This document shows, piece by piece, positions 56,904-64,000 of a DNA stretch of 64,000 nucleotides. Within the stretch, counting starts at the first letter, position 1; each line of letters opens with the position of its first letter. The DNA is taken from NCBI GenBank assembly GCA_029204225.1, contig CM055101.1, positions 61,215,340 through 61,279,339 on the forward strand, given 5' to 3'. This DNA is from Diphasiastrum complanatum. Taxonomy: Eukaryota > Streptophyta > Lycopodiopsida > Lycopodiales > Lycopodiaceae. Position numbers and translations under genes: made by a program. The notes below the pieces were generated by a model. That model was not told the DNA's origin, searched no databases, and was given only the letters and a program-made list of their open reading frames with translations.

Positions 56904-58963
56904 TATTAATGTCCTTAAATTACCCTAAGGTACATAAATTGCATTCTCTAGAGCATTCTCATGAAATTGGATGTATCTACTTGGTACTAGTCTTTCTATG
57001 ACCTGTCTAAACCCATAAAAACACATTTTCAAAAAAAAAAAACCCCCGAAAAAAAGTCCGTTTCAAACCTACCTCTCGTTTCATACGTGATTCAAACGCG
57101 TTTCGAAACGACGTACGAAACGGACCCATGAAACATTGGCGTAGTCAATGTCCATCAACCTGGTACAGTCAATGTCCATAAGCCTGGAAGAACTGATGTA
57201 TGGCATGTTGTGAGGCCATCTCTGAGTGTGGTGTGGGCCTCTGTCACTACTACAGATCTGGGCCTCCCTCGGGGTGCGACTGTATCGGTCAGTCTCAATG
57301 GCTAGCTGATGTGAAGAAACTCGAAACTGACCCATCACTATTTGCAATTTGTGTGAAATACTATCCAACAGGTATTCAGGCATTATGGGGCATCCAGTTG
57401 GATCTCGAGATAGAAAATGTGTGCGCTCTTGGTCCCCAGTGGACTCTGCAAAGTGCTTGGAAGATATGCTTTGTATAGGTGGCCCCGGATATACTAATGA
57501 GCTTTATTAATGTCTTTTCCATGCCAAAAATGCATATAAGACTAGTAGTACATGTCAAGTATGTGGTAACAGTGGGAGCGTATGAAACGTCTCTGAAACA
57601 GTAATGAAAGAGACATCATATCCAAAATCTATGAATTGAAGGAAATGAGATGAGATATATATGGGAGAATGAGTGCTACTGCATGCTTGAAATGAGGTAT
57701 ATCATTATCATCATGTCTTGCTGCTGCTATAGACGGATGTCATACTAGGATGCAATTGTTAAATTTGTCAAGAGAACTTTCTTGAAAATTTTTCAAAGAA
57801 GGGGATAGAACTTTCTCAAAATAGTCCGTATAATTACAAGTATTCTATGGAAGCCCACTTGAGCATGCTGTCAACTCCTAGTTCAAGTTGGTTGGCTTTT
57901 GTAAGATAGTTTAGTTGCTCAAGTTGATCATGTAACCTATTGAAAGGTGTTGTGCTCAAAATCCATGAAATTTTTGGAAAGAAAATTTGAAATTTTTTTT
58001 GAGTAATCTACAATATATTCTCAAAACCATAGACAACAAATATATAGACATAATTCGCTTTAAAATTGGATCAGAAAAGTACAATTGGATGCCATTGGGA
58101 TGCTAGGTCTTTATTCTAGAGTATGGCAAGAATTTTGGGTGATGGTGGGTACACAAACCAAGGAAAGTACTATTTCGGAAGGAGGAGATTCAAAATCCAC
58201 AAAGTAGAGCTGAGCCAAATGTCCCCATTCCCGCAATTCCACTTATTCCATTTTAGATTATAATTCTAATACTAACTAGCCTTAACCATGGTGACAACCA
58301 AACAAAGTAAATGTCTGAAGTTAAAACATTTGTAACATGTTCTAGAAGTTTAGAAGTATCAACTGGACTTTTCCCAACCTTTTTTTATAAAAACTGTTAG
58401 GGCTTGCAAAAACCTTTAATTTTTTGCTATGTTATAGAAAAAAATGCACAATAGCTATCATGCATTAAGAAAATTGCATCATAGAGCAGAGGACGATGCA
58501 CAACCTTACAATATTGTTACAAATAGGTGACAAATAGCTTACAAATGGGTGAAATGGTTAAAATAAAACAAATTGTTTTTTTTTCAGATGGCTTTAAACA
58601 TGATAGGTTTCAAACGACTTTTGTTAGACATCAAACATTGCTACTATGGTGATATTTTTTTTTATTTTTGGCCTTTATTTAGTGTCTGGAATGCTTTTTA
58701 TTTTTTGCATTTTTTAAAACTAGAAAGTGAAATAAAAAGTTTTAAATACTGATTTCTATCATAGAAAACACCTTTTTTAAGCGATAAAAATTTAGCTATA
58801 ACATTAAAACACCATCAAAGTAAATTAAAATAACAAAAAAAAATAAAAACAGCCATGATCTGGGAACCCCAAGTTGATTTTCTGGAACACATTTCATAAC
58901 GTGATCCAGAACGCCTTCCATAACGTGATCCAGAACACCTTCCTGAATGTGGGCTGCAATCAT

Positions 58964-59000
<37 letters not shown>

Positions 59001-60517
59001 CGGCCTGGGATGCAACTATTTGATGTGCAGCTAGTTGCTATAGACATTTGACGTGCAACTAGTTGCTACAAATATTGATAGGACAATGGGGGTCCACTAT
59101 TATTAGGGTGCACTATTTTTTTGCCATTTGGCCATCCATTTCCATATCAGGGTTTAGGATTAGAACATAAATAGGAGGTAGATATTCATTTCATTTTCTT
59201 ATAGTTTGGGGACTTCTTGAGTTCTCTGTAGGAGACTGATTGCTTATTTTAGTTTCGGCATCAGCCATTGTTATAGTGTTAATTCAATATTCCTACATGG
59301 AGATTGCTAATTGCTCATCATTACAGTTATTTCTTCTTGTGTGATACATATTTGTGATTGTGATCATGACTTGGTATTAGAGCACTTTCTAGGGCAAGAG
59401 AAGGCTGATTTTGTTTTTCTAGCACTTCATTGGAGGTCTTTCCCTAGCTCCTACTTTTGGGGATCCTGGCGCCTATTGTTGGGTTCCAGCACCGTGCTTT
59501 CTTGTTTCTGTTTGCTGATTTTCAGCAAAGTTATTTCTGATTTTAGCCTCTACTTCTGGGGAATCTTTGATCATCTATTGCTGCTGATTGCTAGTTTAGG
59601 CAACCGGAGATGAAATAAGTAGCCTTCTGGGGTACTTTTAATGACAACTGCTGGTTGATTCAGATTGATGATACAAATTCTAGAGAAAATGCAGAGCGAA
59701 GGGTAAGGAGTACTAATGCTTGTATTTATAAATAACAATGGTTTGGATTCATGTGAGTGTAACATTGGCAACGTTGTAAATGTTGTTTCTCCCATGCTCT
59801 TACTCTCGGGTGCTGATGATGTGAATAGGGTGCTTGTACCACGGTATTCATTGTGCATCATGGAGTTGTTGCTCTGAGACTGTGTGGGTGGATTATGCAT
59901 GAGTACTATATTTTTATTTTGATCCGAGACTTGATATTGGTTCACTTCCCTATGCAGTTCTCAGAAACACTCTCAGTAAAGTTACACAATTATCTAAATG
60001 AAGTGCTAAGTGAACCTATCTTCTTTTTTCGACCTTAAATATTTCATCCACAAGTGTTTTCAATTTCTCATAGATAACTTGATATTGGTTTGAAGCTTTG
60101 AGTGATTTTAATCAAATTCGATGTTCAGATTTCCAAACTGCCTTTGGCCAGTAATGGGTAACATAAAAAGTGCACGTTTTAGGATATCAAGATTGCTTTA
60201 CTTGCTTTGTGGTTTGGAAGTCTTGATACCAGCTCCTGGAACCATCGGTGTCCCCCATCCAGAGACATGAGCTTGCTGAAAGTCATGTAATATGTACACA
60301 TAAAGACTCCTTACTTTAAACGGAAATTGGAGGTGCACAATAATTTCCTATAAGAATATTTTAAGTTGGCCAATGTTGCATGATGAGGTTCTCTGCCAAA
60401 TTATGCGTTTGATCCTATTCTGGTCTATGAGGTAAGGTAATCATTCCCACGATGTATTTCAAATCTTGACACAATATTTAAGTTGCGAACAACACAGCTC
60501 TTTAAAACTAACCCCCC

Positions 60518-60561
<44 letters not shown>

Positions 60562-61134
60562 TACGGATGTTTTAATCTTCTTCAGTCTGAGACGTGGTGT
60601 GTTTGTTAACTAATCATCATAAGAATGTTCTAAAATTGAGAAGAGATTACTCTGCATGTTTTGCTCTTGGTTGCTGTGCTGGACTTTGAGTTTCTGCAAC
60701 ATGAACTAAATTTAGAAAGGGAATGTGGAAGGCTAGGCACTTAAGTTATCTTACACTAATTTCTCTCTTTGTGTCGTATAATGTTTCCAAACAATACTTT
60801 TGATAATACAACTTAGTTACTTCTGATCAAGATTGTTTGAAGTGATGAGTTAACACCTAGGGGATGTCCATCTATCATGAAAGAGAGGCCAGCAGGTTTA
60901 TGAATCTTGATATCTTGCAGGTCAATGGGAGTGGACATTCTGATAGATGATAATCCCAGATATGCAGTTGAGTGTGCAGAGCATGGCATTGAGGTCTTAC
61001 TTTTTGACTTCAAAGAGAGCTACCCTTGGAGTAGAACCCCAGATGGTCCTGTGCATCCTCTGATCACTAGGGTTAGAGATTGGATGGAGGTGGAGCTTGC
61101 TTTGCATGCAAGGTCTCGGTCAAGATTTTCATAA
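46112..61134 (+). CDS. HAD-superfamily 5'-nucleotidase (NT5C type), six exons
   Basis: Exons: 46112-46688, 46896-46993, 47156-47180, 47409-47529, 47633-47767 and 60921-61134. All introns are GT-AG, the phases agree, and the spliced frame is open for 389 residues. HAD motif I is DVDEVLG (Asp189 and Asp191; Val193 spans the exon 1/2 junction). Motif II is IVITSRQ (Thr274), motif III RPKSEIC (Lys314) and motif IV LIDDNPRYA (Asp328-Asp329). These are the nucleophile and acid/base aspartates, the Thr and Lys phosphate ligands and the Mg2+-binding aspartates. Plant homologues are annotated as 5' nucleotidase, deoxy (pyrimidine), cytosolic type C. Substrate is not determined. The first 180 residues are Ser/Arg-rich, begin MSRGAASMACSLKTASRFC and may include an organelle transit peptide. 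A GTG 12 bases upstream is in frame but ATG 46112 is preferred; a leader intron acceptor (CCTTTAG) ends at 46080. The last intron, between Cys318 and Ser320, is 13,153 bp and TE-filled. Confidence 0.9.
48440..48700. repeat. Dispersed repeat, copy 1 (related to 52483-52745)
   Basis: Shares TAGTTGGG-TGGACAT, GGGAAxTGTAGA-AGC, GGTCATGGG, ATATTCTTGATATGTA and GATGCGTGATGAAGACA with 52483-52745 over about 260 bp in the same orientation, with substantial divergence. It lies inside the last intron of the nucleotidase gene. Confidence 0.7.
48775..48917. repeat. Foldback hairpin element (~62-bp arms)
   Basis: The left arm 48775-48838 (CATTATG...CACAGGCCATTATGCCC...TTTCCAG) and right arm 48851-48917 (GGAAAGCC...GGGCAGAATGGCCTGTG...CATAATGG) are inverted copies with few mismatches and a 12-base loop. 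A miniature inverted-repeat element within the intron is the likely explanation. Confidence 0.75.
49197..51715 (-). mobile_element. Internally deleted Ty1/copia element lacking most of gag and all of RT/RNase H
   Basis: Minus strand, inside the last intron of the nucleotidase gene. A 5' LTR-like stretch (about 51715-51192) is followed by a primer-binding site TGGTATTAGAG (51191-51181), one base off the usual. Almost all gag is absent; coding resumes near 50927 with a CCHC knuckle (CNYCGKYGHFAFEC), protease (WYIDSGASKHMT) and, after a break near 50500, a long frame 50423-49197. That frame carries LWHERYGHLG, CEACAMGKQQRHKF and integrase with HSDLWGP, RSDGGGE and AERKNRT, then VFGCTAYAHIP and SRDVIFEE. 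It stops at 49197, and no reverse transcriptase or RNase H follows. The integrase frame is unusually well preserved for this window (about 400 codons open). A 3' LTR was not recognised. Confidence 0.85.
51181..51191 (-). promoter_or_regulatory. Primer-binding site of the intronic copia element
   Basis: On the minus strand TGGTATTAGAG, a single-base variant of the initiator tRNA-Met complement, sits between the LTR-like stretch and the coding region. Confidence 0.65.
51785..52060. repeat. Purine-rich AAGAAC/GGAAC-type degenerate repeat
   Basis: Many short units of the type GGAACAAGAACAAGAAC and AACTTAGGAAC recur irregularly over about 270 bp, with two T-rich interruptions. It is simple-sequence DNA without coding meaning. 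Confidence 0.75.
52483..52745. repeat. Dispersed repeat, copy 2 (related to 48440-48700)
   Basis: Homologous to 48440-48700. Its right part (from 52683) continues into the segment that is duplicated on the other side of the LINE, so this copy appears to be the uninterrupted form of the locus. Confidence 0.7.
52683..52860. repeat. LINE-flanking direct repeat, copy next to the LINE 3' end
   Basis: Aligns with 56630-56820 from GTGATGAAGACACTC through CAGACGGATCATCGTC, with only a few substitutions and a gap of about 13 bases. It lies just beyond the (AG)n tract that ends the LINE. Confidence 0.9.
52862..52914. repeat. (AG)n tract forming the 3' tail of the LINE
   Basis: 53 bp of AG repeat, i.e. 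(CT)n in LINE orientation, placed directly after the ACATTAATAAAGCT terminus. Confidence 0.95.
52915..56629 (-). mobile_element. LINE (non-LTR retrotransposon) with APE endonuclease and reverse transcriptase
   Basis: Minus strand. Endonuclease (about 56560-55841): GSGGVACLYRES, GDFNAR (Asp and Asn), SVVDYLMGS and RSDHSF, as in AP-endonuclease-like LINE EN. One stop and a frame change lie near 56365. A long open frame (56007-54370) carries RT: PIHKNDDPMVPGNYRTI, AGFRAHYSTTDHIFTLR, CCFVDFRKSFDSVPR, GVKQGCSLSPVLFGLYIDEL and LLYADDVVLVP, with the catalytic YADD intact. After a frameshift near 54370, thumb-like sequence follows (SYTYLGVLF), then a C-terminal zinc-knuckle remnant (EEHFIFKCPIYYEI, about 53610). 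No RNase H was seen. The element ends ACATTAATAAAGCT plus (CT)n. It lies antisense in the nucleotidase intron. The clade was not assigned. Confidence 0.93.
56630..56820. repeat. LINE-flanking direct repeat, copy next to the LINE 5' end
   Basis: The second copy of 52683-52860, starting at GTGATGAAGACACTC where LINE sequence stops. It is followed by a G8 run and another (AG)n tract. Confidence 0.9.
56832..56900. repeat. (AG)n tract at a second LINE terminus
   Basis: About 69 bp of AG repeat directly followed by CTTTATTAATGTCC, the reverse complement of the LINE 3' terminus, so it is the tail of another LINE fragment. Confidence 0.93.
56901..57490 (-). pseudogene. 5'-truncated, deleted LINE fragment
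   Basis: Minus strand, ending with GGACATTAATAAAG before the (AG)n tract. 57270-57340 (GTCTCAATGGCTAGCTGATGTGAAGAAACTC) matches 53572-53630 in the main LINE, and 57455-57475 (AGATATGCTTTGTATA) matches 53750-53770. It is thus a fragment of the same LINE family covering the zinc-knuckle region, too decayed to be read as protein. Confidence 0.75.
57498..57605 (-). pseudogene. Short LINE 3' terminus
   Basis: GAGCTTTATTAATGTCTTTTCCATGCC...CATATAAGAC...GTACATGTCAAGTATGTGGTAAC...GGGAGCGTAT matches 52913-53000, the 3' end of the main LINE, in the same orientation. No (AG)n precedes this copy. Confidence 0.85.
57606..58965. other. Intronic stretch without recognised genes
   Basis: Part of the last nucleotidase intron. 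AT-rich and without recognised domains. A 25-bp unit (CATAACGTGATCCAGAACxCCTTC) is duplicated in tandem at about 58896-58945. Confidence 0.5.
58966..58999. repeat. (CA)n microsatellite, about 34 bp
   Basis: An uninterrupted AC/CA dinucleotide run. Confidence 0.97.
59076..59383 (+). mobile_element. Copia-type 5' LTR remnant with primer-binding site
   Basis: TGGTATTAGAGC at 59372-59383 is a near-perfect initiator tRNA-Met primer-binding site on the plus strand. The preceding roughly 300 bp look like an LTR: a TG start near 59076, a TATA-like ACATAAATAG at about 59164 and a T-rich R/U5. No gag or pol was recognised downstream, so the remainder is lost or decayed. Confidence 0.5.
59384..60520. 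other. Intronic stretch, possible decayed retroelement leader
   Basis: It follows the primer-binding site but shows no gag or pol motif. Otherwise nothing was recognised. Confidence 0.4.
60521..60555. repeat. (TC)n microsatellite, about 35 bp
   Basis: A TC dinucleotide run preceded by a C7 stretch (CCCCCCCGT). Confidence 0.95.
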
Positions 61135-61500
61135 ATGAGAAAGTGTTACATCCTGACATACACATGCTTCCAGCCTATTTTTTTCTTGACACAGGTATCT
61201 TGCACAGGTGACAGAACAGAATTTATCTTTGATCTAATCAAAGGTTATCCTTTTGGTAAAGCTCCTTATTCTGGATGCCTTTGCAGTCAGATTTTATTAT
61301 ATTAGTTTCTTCATTTCTGTTATGACATTCTTAGTGATTGATATCATTGTTAAGCAAATTGCAAACCAATTTTGCAATTTCGAACAATTTGAGAGTAGAA
61401 GTTTCCACCCTTCAGCTGGAAGTTGAAAAAAGCAGCCATCCTAGTACCTACTCATAAAGAATTCTTGTGCATTGTCTGAGACAGTGGCTTCAAACTTTCT
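61135..61500. other. 3' flank of the nucleotidase gene
   Basis: Probable 3' UTR and intergenic DNA. No further coding exon was recognised after the TAA at 61132-61134. Confidence 0.45.
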
Positions 61501-61712
61501 CCACTGTTTTGGGAGTCACGGATTGTGTAGCATATCATCTCTGCTACGTTGTAGATAACTTAGGTTCAATGAGGCCTTTGGTACTCCTAAATTTGAAGTG
61601 ATGCAACTCAGGATAATGCTTCTTGGTTTCCAATGGAAGGCTCGAACTTGAGACCAAAGAAACTTTGGATGTCAAGCGTTAACCAATTGAGCCAACTAAC
61701 TCAGGATAATGG
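61500..61712 (-). mobile_element. tRNA-derived SINE
   Basis: On the minus strand an A box TGGCTCAATTGG (61694-61683) is followed 35 bases later by a B box GTTCGAGCCT (61647-61638), inside TTAGTTGGCTCAATTGGTTA...GGTCTCAAGTTCGAGCC. This matches the internal RNA polymerase III promoter of a tRNA-derived SINE. The intervening arms do not fold as a functional tRNA. The 3' boundary is a guess. Confidence 0.6.
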
Positions 61713-62699
61713 CTAAAGCAGTCATTATATGACTTCTTATGGTGTTAAGGTCAATGAAACTTGCAAGTTTCAGTGTATTCAGCTCATTCTGATTTTGAAT
61801 TGAAAAATTAAATGTCGAAGCATTCTTGAACATGTTGCGATATACACAATCATTGCTGGAGCGTTCAAGTTTGTCAATTTAATGTTAAATTATTTGTTGA
61901 CTCCCTAGGACTGATGAGCAGGATTCACATTAGTACAAATGTTTTGAGTGAAGACAATTGGAAAGTATGCTGATAATCTAAAAGAATGCATGGATAGGTG
62001 GTTTTTAAATTAGTTAACGAGTGGGATTGAATGATGCTTGTGTTTATGTCAATATGGGCATCCATTTTAAAATCATATTCAAATGGGAGTTGATCTTTTC
62101 CTGTAGGCAAGTCGGACTCTCCCTGTATGTATAGTGTTCATGCTGTCTGTTGGTGTTCATCTTTAAGCAGTTGTGTATCTCAAAGACAATGGTGTGAAAC
62201 GTCAAATGCTTGTGATGTTGAAGAGGTTATAGAGAAGAACTTAAAAGTTTATCCCAATATCAGTTTGGATTGGTGAGAATGATGATACTAATACCCTCAA
62301 GTGATGACACGCTAAGAGTTGACACAAACTATCACGACTCTGTGGCTTAAACCAAAAAAAAAAAGGTTTTCTTTCATTCCTTCAGTGTCTCTGCACACAA
62401 TCGGAGTGATATGACAATCTCTTGAAGGCAAAATCATGTTGAAAGTTTTTTTTATTAGCCAAGGTATAAATGTCAGGTTAAATTCTTCTCGAGGAGCTGT
62501 TGGTTGAGTGTGAGGAAAAGGGACAATTGGGTTGGGAGGGCTAAGTTAACTATACCAACTACTGGGATTATCGTGAAGCAAGTAGGCGATAATTGTTATC
62601 ATTTTGAAAGAGGGCTACCAACAGGCCCACAAATCTGCAACACTTACCTGAGAAGGCTTAAAACTTTTTATCATGAATCATGATTGTGGATGAAGGCTA
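61713..62699. other. Gene-free stretch
   Basis: No gene, domain or repeat boundary was recognised between the SINE and the copia LTR. Confidence 0.45.
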
Positions 62700-63373
62700 T
62701 TCACATGTTGGATGATCATGGTGTGAAAGTACAGTACTTTGGGGACCAAAAATGGATCTTAAATGATCCACAAGAGTTATTATGTGCTTGCTTACCAATC
62801 TATCAAAAAACTAGTTACCAAAAACTTGATCTAGATTGGCAGGTTCACAAACAACAAGCAGTGATAATGGAAATACATATCATAAACATAAATCCGAGTT
62901 GGCACATGTGTACTACAGGCTGTAGCACGGCCTGCAAGCTGTGTTTGAAGTTTTCAAAGTGTTGGTTTCATTTGGATCATCAAAAAAACAATGTCCATGA
63001 GAGTAGAAACTCGAGTTGTCGATGTGCTCCAAAAATAATCTATCTTCTCATTATGGAGAGATGAAATGCATAGCAAAACTCACTTCCTTTGCTAAGTTAG
63101 GTGAAAATCCAGCATGTAATAAGTAGACTCAACTTTTTTGCCCTAAAATGAAACCCTAGCTTAGATCTTAGAGTCATGCTTGGTAGGTGCATGTTTGGTA
63201 GAAATCTCATCATAAATCAAGGTTTAAATCCTACAAAGTAGGAATTACTATCAAATGGACACAACCACTCTTCTTGACTCGAGCTAACCTACATTAGGTG
63301 TAGATTGCCATGTGTCACTTTGACCTTACAAGTGTCAAACAAAAAATATAGACAAAATGTACAATATTTTACA
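62700..63373 (-). mobile_element. 3' LTR of the right-edge copia element
   Basis: It begins on the minus strand with TGTAAAATATTG (63373) directly after the last pol codons and aligns in inverted orientation with 17215-17890. Shared parts include TGATAGATTGxTAAGCAAGCA, CTACAGCCTGTAGTACACA and ACTCTTGTGGATC. The outer end near 62700 is approximate. Confidence 0.75.
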
Positions 63374-64000
63374 TGGCTAGATTTGCCAACATAGGCAATT
63401 TTTTACACTCCTCAAATCTAGCCTTGGAAACAACAGTACTTTTATCAATCACTTCAATTAAAGATCTAAGCTTGACAAATGAATCTTTAGGTAAAGATCT
63501 AGTAAACAAATCAGCCAAGTAACTTGATGATGACACATGTTGGAGCTTGATCTCTTTGGCTTGCACTTTCTCCCTCACGAAATGATGAGCAATCTCAATG
63601 TGCTTGCTCCTTGCATGGAATGTAGGATTAGTAGCAAGTGATTGGGCTGATTGGTTGTCACAATAGATGATAAGAATCTCCTCCTCCATGACATGAAGCT
63701 CCACCAATAGCCTTTTGAGCCACAAGAACTTCTTGCATGTTGATGTCAAGGTCTTGTACTCGGATTCTGTGGAAGATAGCCATGATACTACTCCATCACA
63801 TAAAAAAATGGCAAAGGCACTTGTTGATTTCCTAACCACTTTGTCACCTGCAAAATCCGAGTCACTATAGGCTCTTAAGCCAAGATTAGTCTCTCTATAC
63901 AATATGCCAAAATTTTTAGTAGATGAAATGTATCTAAGAATTGGCCATCTTCCAATGTGAAACTAGAGGACTTTGCATGAATTGGCTTAACTTTCCAACA
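63369..64000 (-). mobile_element. Ty1/copia pol C-terminus (RNase H), continuing past the window
   Basis: The frame 63902-63369 encodes the copia RNase H: LRAYSDSDFAGD, SWLSSTESEY, IIYCDNQSAQSLATNP, ARSKHIEIAHHFVREKV and YLADLFTRSLP. The catalytic Asp, Glu and Asp residues (SDSDFAGD, STESEY, YCDNQSA) are all present. Residues further upstream (about 64000-63902) look like the RT C-terminus with a frameshift. Its own 3' LTR follows at 63373. The rest of the element lies outside the window. It may be of the same family as the copia at 7.6-11.4 kb, which has lost exactly this part. Confidence 0.93.

Noticed and set aside
58796-59047. Frame with a Cys-Val repeat
   Set aside because: It is an artefact of the (CA)n microsatellite.
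61638-61712. Possible functional tRNA gene
   Set aside because: The A and B boxes are good, but the acceptor and anticodon arms do not pair. A SINE fits better.

Overview
This window looks like nuclear DNA of a land plant with a large, repeat-rich genome. It has spliced genes with GT-AG introns, plant Ty1/copia and Ty3/gypsy retrotransposons primed by initiator tRNA-Met, a CACTA terminus, LINE, SINE and Penelope-like remnants, and many long AG/CT microsatellites. A fern or gymnosperm fits best, because a housekeeping-type gene tolerates a 13 kb intron packed with retroelements. That placement is inference. There are no bacterial-type operons, CRISPR arrays, rRNA genes or convincing functional tRNA genes.

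Layout. 0-11.4 kb holds two decayed Ty1/copia elements on the minus strand (0.5-2.3 kb and 7.6-11.4 kb), a diverged direct repeat, a tandem SINE-like array and an (AG)n tract. 11.4-15.7 kb is a CACTA-type transposon end (CACTACAAGAAAA) followed by about eleven tandem units of roughly 360 bp rich in TGACG/CGTCA. 16.2-17.2 kb is a degenerate Penelope-like reverse transcriptase. 17.2-17.9 kb is an LTR whose relative, inverted, lies at 62.7-63.4 kb. 18.1-20.85 kb is a broken Ty3/gypsy element, followed by a candidate LTR, a (CT)n tract and a 56-bp minisatellite. 23.0-24.1 kb may hold a small unrecognised minus-strand gene. 24.4-32.2 kb is mostly unassigned, with one 1 kb inverted-repeat element.

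Two real host genes were found, both on the plus strand. At 33.4-38.7 kb is a six-exon gene of the plant-specific ASG1-like family, preceded by a GC-rich promoter with a CACGTG/ABRE site, a TATA box and a tandemly duplicated leader. At 46.1-61.1 kb is a six-exon gene for an HAD-superfamily nucleotidase (NT5C type). All four HAD motifs are recovered when the exons are spliced, giving 389 residues. Its leader carries a roughly 330-bp tandem array. Its last intron is 13,153 bp and holds a copia remnant, a LINE, LINE fragments, a foldback hairpin, an LTR and several microsatellites.

Between the two genes lies a 3.1 kb near-palindrome (arms of about 1.3 kb, loop of about 0.53 kb). The right edge enters another minus-strand copia element whose RNase H region and 3' LTR are inside the window. 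The most unusual observations are the large palindrome, the CACTA-derived satellite, the LINE flanked by about 180-bp direct repeats and ending in (CT)n, the Penelope-like remnant, and the intact splicing structure around the TE-filled intron.
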